A stretch of DNA of 10,216 nt from an uncultured Mucilaginibacter sp. Lineage in GTDB: Bacteria; Bacteroidota; Bacteroidia; Sphingobacteriales; Sphingobacteriaceae. The position numbers were made by a program, and so were the translations under genes. Positions 7,775 to 10,216 of the stretch are shown piece after piece. The number at the start of each line of letters is the position of its first letter. The stretch's first letter is position 1. The notes beneath the pieces are model-generated. The model ran no database searches, was not told where the DNA came from, and worked only from the letters and a program-made list of their open reading frames with translations. The stretch spans positions 1-10,216 of the forward strand of contig CAMLFI010000056.1 in assembly GCA_946479225.1 (NCBI GenBank). Direction: 5' to 3'.

Positions 7775-10216
7775 ATGACCATGAAGATAAAATACATAAA
7801 ATCAAAATTGCTTGTTGCTTTTAACCTGATTACAGTTGCAGCATTGGCACAAGGACCGGGCCACGCAAGCTATGTAGCCGAAAAAGCAGGAGCCGGTTAC
7901 TTCCAGTTAGCTGCCAATGGCAGCGCATCGTCAATATTAGTGAGCGACAACGAGTGGCCGGGAGTAAAAAGAGCCGTGAATAGCTTTGTTACCGATGTAA
8001 AAGCGGTAACAGGGGCAACACCTGCGTTGGCAACCGCTGCAAAAGGCAAGCAGTTGGTAATAGTTGGTACATTGGGTAAAAACCAATGGATAGACCAATT
8101 GGTAAAACAAAAGAAATTAAACGTAGCAGATATTGCCGGTAAATGGGAAACCTATCTGGTGCAGTCTGTTGCTAACCCGTTTCCAGGTGTTAGCAGCGCG
8201 CTTGTTATTGCGGGCAGCGACAAACGCGGAACTATTTTTGGCGTGTATGATATGTCGTCGCAAATTGGCGTATCGCCTTGGTATTGGTATGCTGATGTTG
8301 CGCCAAAAACAAAAAAGGCGTTGTACGTAGCACCGGGCCGCCATACTGATGGTGCACCGGCTGTTAAATACCGCGGAATATTTATAAATGATGAGGCACC
8401 CGCTTTTTCGGGATGGGCGAAGGAAAAATTCGGTGGTGTAAATCATCAATTGTATGAGCACATGTTTGAGCTTATTTTACGTATGAAAGGTAACTTCCTT
8501 TGGCCCGCCATGTGGGCTAACGCTTTTAATGATGATGATAAGCTGAACCCTGTTTTGGCTGATGAGTACGGTATAGTAATGAGCACGTCTCACCACGAGC
8601 CTATGGACCGTGCGCAGCAGGAGTGGAAACGTTATGGCAAAGGCGAATGGAACTACGATAAAAATAAAGAGGGTTTAAAGGAGTTCTGGCGCAAGGGTAT
8701 TGAAAACATGGGTAATAAAGAAACCGTAGTTACCCTTGCTATGCGTGGCGACGGTGATATGCCAATGTCGCAAGGTGCTAATATTACCCTGTTGGAGAAC
8801 ATAGTAAAAGACCAGCGCGACATAATAGCCGATGTTACAAAGAAAGATCCATCAGAAACACCGCAAGTTTGGGCCTTATATAAAGAGGTACAGGAATATT
8901 ATGACAAAGGCATGCGTGTGCCTGATGATGTTACCCTTTTATTATGTGATGACAACTGGGGCAATATCAGAAAGCTGCCTGCCATAACTGATAAACCACG
9001 CAAAGGCGGTTATGGTATTTATTATCACTTTGATTATGTGGGTGGTCCGCGTAACTACAAATGGTTAAACACCAGCACCATATCAAAAACATGGCAGCAA
9101 ATGAATTTGGCTTATGAGTATAACGCAAGACAAATTTGGGTGGTAAACGTAGGCGATTTGAAGCCGATGGAGTATCCCATCAGCTTTTTCCTTGATTTTG
9201 CCTGGAACCCTAAACGTTGGCCTGCCAGCAAACTGCCTCAATACGCGGTTGAGTGGGCCAAGCAACAGTTTGGAGGTGATCATGCTAAGGAAATAGCAAG
9301 CATGCTTACCCGCTACACCCGCTATAACGAAAGACGTAAACCTGAGTCGTTAGATCAGAACACTTACAGCCTTACCAACTATAACGAGTTTGCCAGGATA
9401 CTGGCCGATTACAATAAGTTAAAAGACGAAGCTGAAAAGCTGGCAGCAATAATGCCTAAGGAGCACAAGGACTCTTTTTATGAGTTAGTGCTTTACCCTA
9501 TACAAGCCTGCTCTACTTTAAACGAAATGTATTTTGAAGTTGCAAAAAACAGGTATTATGCACAACAAAAAAATGGTGTTGAGGCCAACAAAGCTGCCGA
9601 AAAGGCAAAAGCATTATATGCTAAAGATGCCGAGATAAGTAAATATTATAACACCGTACTTGCCGATGGAAAATGGAACCACATGGCCGATCAGCAGCAT
9701 ATAGGTTATAACAACTGGCAACAGCCGGTAGCTAACAAAATGCCTGTGCTTACTATTCTGAATCCGGACAGCGCTAAAAACACCGCGCTATTGCCGGTTG
9801 AGCATGATGGCAGCACGCCAAAAGTAAATGGTTTATTTAATGACCAGTATGGCCACATCGCTATTGAGGCTGAGCATTATACCAAAGCGGTAGCGACTAA
9901 CAACATTAACTGGACAACAATCCCTGATTATGGTTTAACATTATCTGGTGTAATGCCGTTGCCTGTAACCGCGCCGCGTATAGCAGCACCGGGTGGGGTG
10001 TCTCCACATTTGGAATATGATATAAATGTTAAGCAGGCGGGCGATGTTTCTGTTACAGCTTTTATTGGTAACACACTTGATTTTAAAAATGGCGGCGACG
10101 GATTATTCTATGCCATATCAATTGATAATGATGCACCGCAAAAGGTTGATGTTGCATCACGAGTTGATGGCCGCGACTGGACCCAAATGGTATTGGGCAA
10201 CGCCCGTAAGATAACT
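7775..10216 (+). CDS. GH115 alpha-glucuronidase, 3'-truncated by the window edge
   Basis: Exported glycoside hydrolase of family 115, which removes (4-O-methyl-)glucuronic acid alpha-1,2-linked to xylan; some Bacteroidota members act on arabinogalactan. The frame is open from 7775 to the window end: 814 residues with no stop. A signal peptide is visible (KSKLLVAFNLITVAALAQ, cleavage near Ala25/Gln26). An N-terminal alpha/beta domain (about 30-190) precedes the catalytic barrel (about 195-520), with KYRGIFINDEAPAFSGW at 198-214, NFLWPAMWANAF at 240-251, STSHHEPM at 270-277 and CDDNWGNIR at 391-399. Residues I recall as active-site in Bacteroides thetaiotaomicron GH115 (Arg328, Asp332, Glu375, Asn398, His422) have counterparts four positions lower: Arg324, Asp328, Glu371, Asn394 and His418. 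A helical region follows, then the start of the C-terminal beta domain at GHIAIEAEHY (693-702). The ATG at 7781 is an equally possible start. It is divergent from the HTCS, its probable activator. Confidence 0.93.
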   Translation, partial: MTMKIKYIKSKLLVAFNLITVAALAQGPGHASYVAEKAGAGYFQLAANGSASSILVSDNEWPGVKRAVNSFVTDVKAVTGATPALATAAKGKQLVIVGTLGKNQWIDQLVKQKKLNVADIAGKWETYLVQSVANPFPGVSSALVIAGSDKRGTIFGVYDMSSQIGVSPWYWYADVAPKTKKALYVAPGRHTDGAPAVKYRGIFINDEAPAFSGWAKEKFGGVNHQLYEHMFELILRMKGNFLWPAMWANAFNDDDKLNPVLADEYGIVMSTSHHEPMDRAQQEWKRYGKGEWNYDKNKEGLKEFWRKGIENMGNKETVVTLAMRGDGDMPMSQGANITLLENIVKDQRDIIADVTKKDPSETPQVWALYKEVQEYYDKGMRVPDDVTLLLCDDNWGNIRKLPAITDKPRKGGYGIYYHFDYVGGPRNYKWLNTSTISKTWQQMNLAYEYNARQIWVVNVGDLKPMEYPISFFLDFAWNPKRWPASKLPQYAVEWAKQQFGGDHAKEIASMLTRYTRYNERRKPESLDQNTYSLTNYNEFARILADYNKLKDEAEKLAAIMPKEHKDSFYELVLYPIQACSTLNEMYFEVAKNRYYAQQKNGVEANKAAEKAKALYAKDAEISKYYNTVLADGKWNHMADQQHIGYNNWQQPVANKMPVLTILNPDSAKNTALLPVEHDGSTPKVNGLFNDQYGHIAIEAEHYTKAVATNNINWTTIPDYGLTLSGVMPLPVTAPRIAAPGGVSPHLEYDINVKQAGDVSVTAFIGNTLDFKNGGDGLFYAISIDNDAPQKVDVASRVDGRDWTQMVLGNARKIT

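Noticed and set aside
8117..8461. Open frame of 114 codons on the minus strand within GH115
   Set aside because: The + strand reads uninterrupted as GH115 with conserved motifs, so the antisense frame is a by-product.
1..10216. tRNA or rRNA genes, CRISPR arrays, insertion sequences, phage or defence genes
   Set aside because: No cloverleaf-like segments, regularly spaced long repeats, transposase motifs or terminal inverted repeats were seen on reading both strands.

Overview
The window reads as a carbohydrate-utilisation region of a Bacteroidota chromosome, most likely a Sphingobacteriaceae member such as Mucilaginibacter or Pedobacter. That rests on three things: a one-protein hybrid two-component sensor (HTCS), a Bacteroidota-type -7 promoter element (TAnnTTTG), and genes lacking obvious Shine-Dalgarno sequences. 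The genus is inference from gene content and style, not a database match.

Region 1 (1-3181, + strand) is the distal part of an L-arabinose catabolic operon in the order araB-araD-araA. The araB 5' end lies outside the window. The three enzymes convert L-arabinose to L-ribulose (AraA), then to L-ribulose 5-phosphate (AraB), then to D-xylulose 5-phosphate (AraD), which enters the pentose phosphate pathway. araB and araD overlap by 4 bases, and araA follows after 43 bases. A 16-bp perfect hairpin at 3196-3238 ends the operon. It has an A-tract on one side and a T-tract on the other, so it can serve both the ara operon and the convergent gene.

Region 2 (3249-7376, - strand) is one very large HTCS gene. 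It encodes a signal peptide, 14 propeller repeats, a Y_Y_Y domain, a single membrane span, a histidine kinase, a receiver and an AraC-type DNA-binding domain. All canonical phosphotransfer residues are present.

Region 3 (7377-7774) is an AT-rich divergent intergenic stretch. It holds a good -7 promoter element for the HTCS gene and several short inverted or direct repeats that could be regulator sites.

Region 4 (7775 to the window end, + strand) is a secreted or periplasmic GH115 alpha-glucuronidase. It is open to the window edge and lacks only its C-terminal end.

Taken together, this looks like the edge of a polysaccharide utilisation locus for a glucuronic-acid- and arabinose-decorated plant polysaccharide (glucuronoarabinoxylan or arabinogalactan). 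The HTCS would sense a released oligosaccharide and activate the divergent GH115 gene and whatever follows it, while the neighbouring ara operon burns the arabinose. Every gene belongs to a known family. I found no convincing sign of an undescribed system; the least explained sequence is the 398-base divergent intergenic region.
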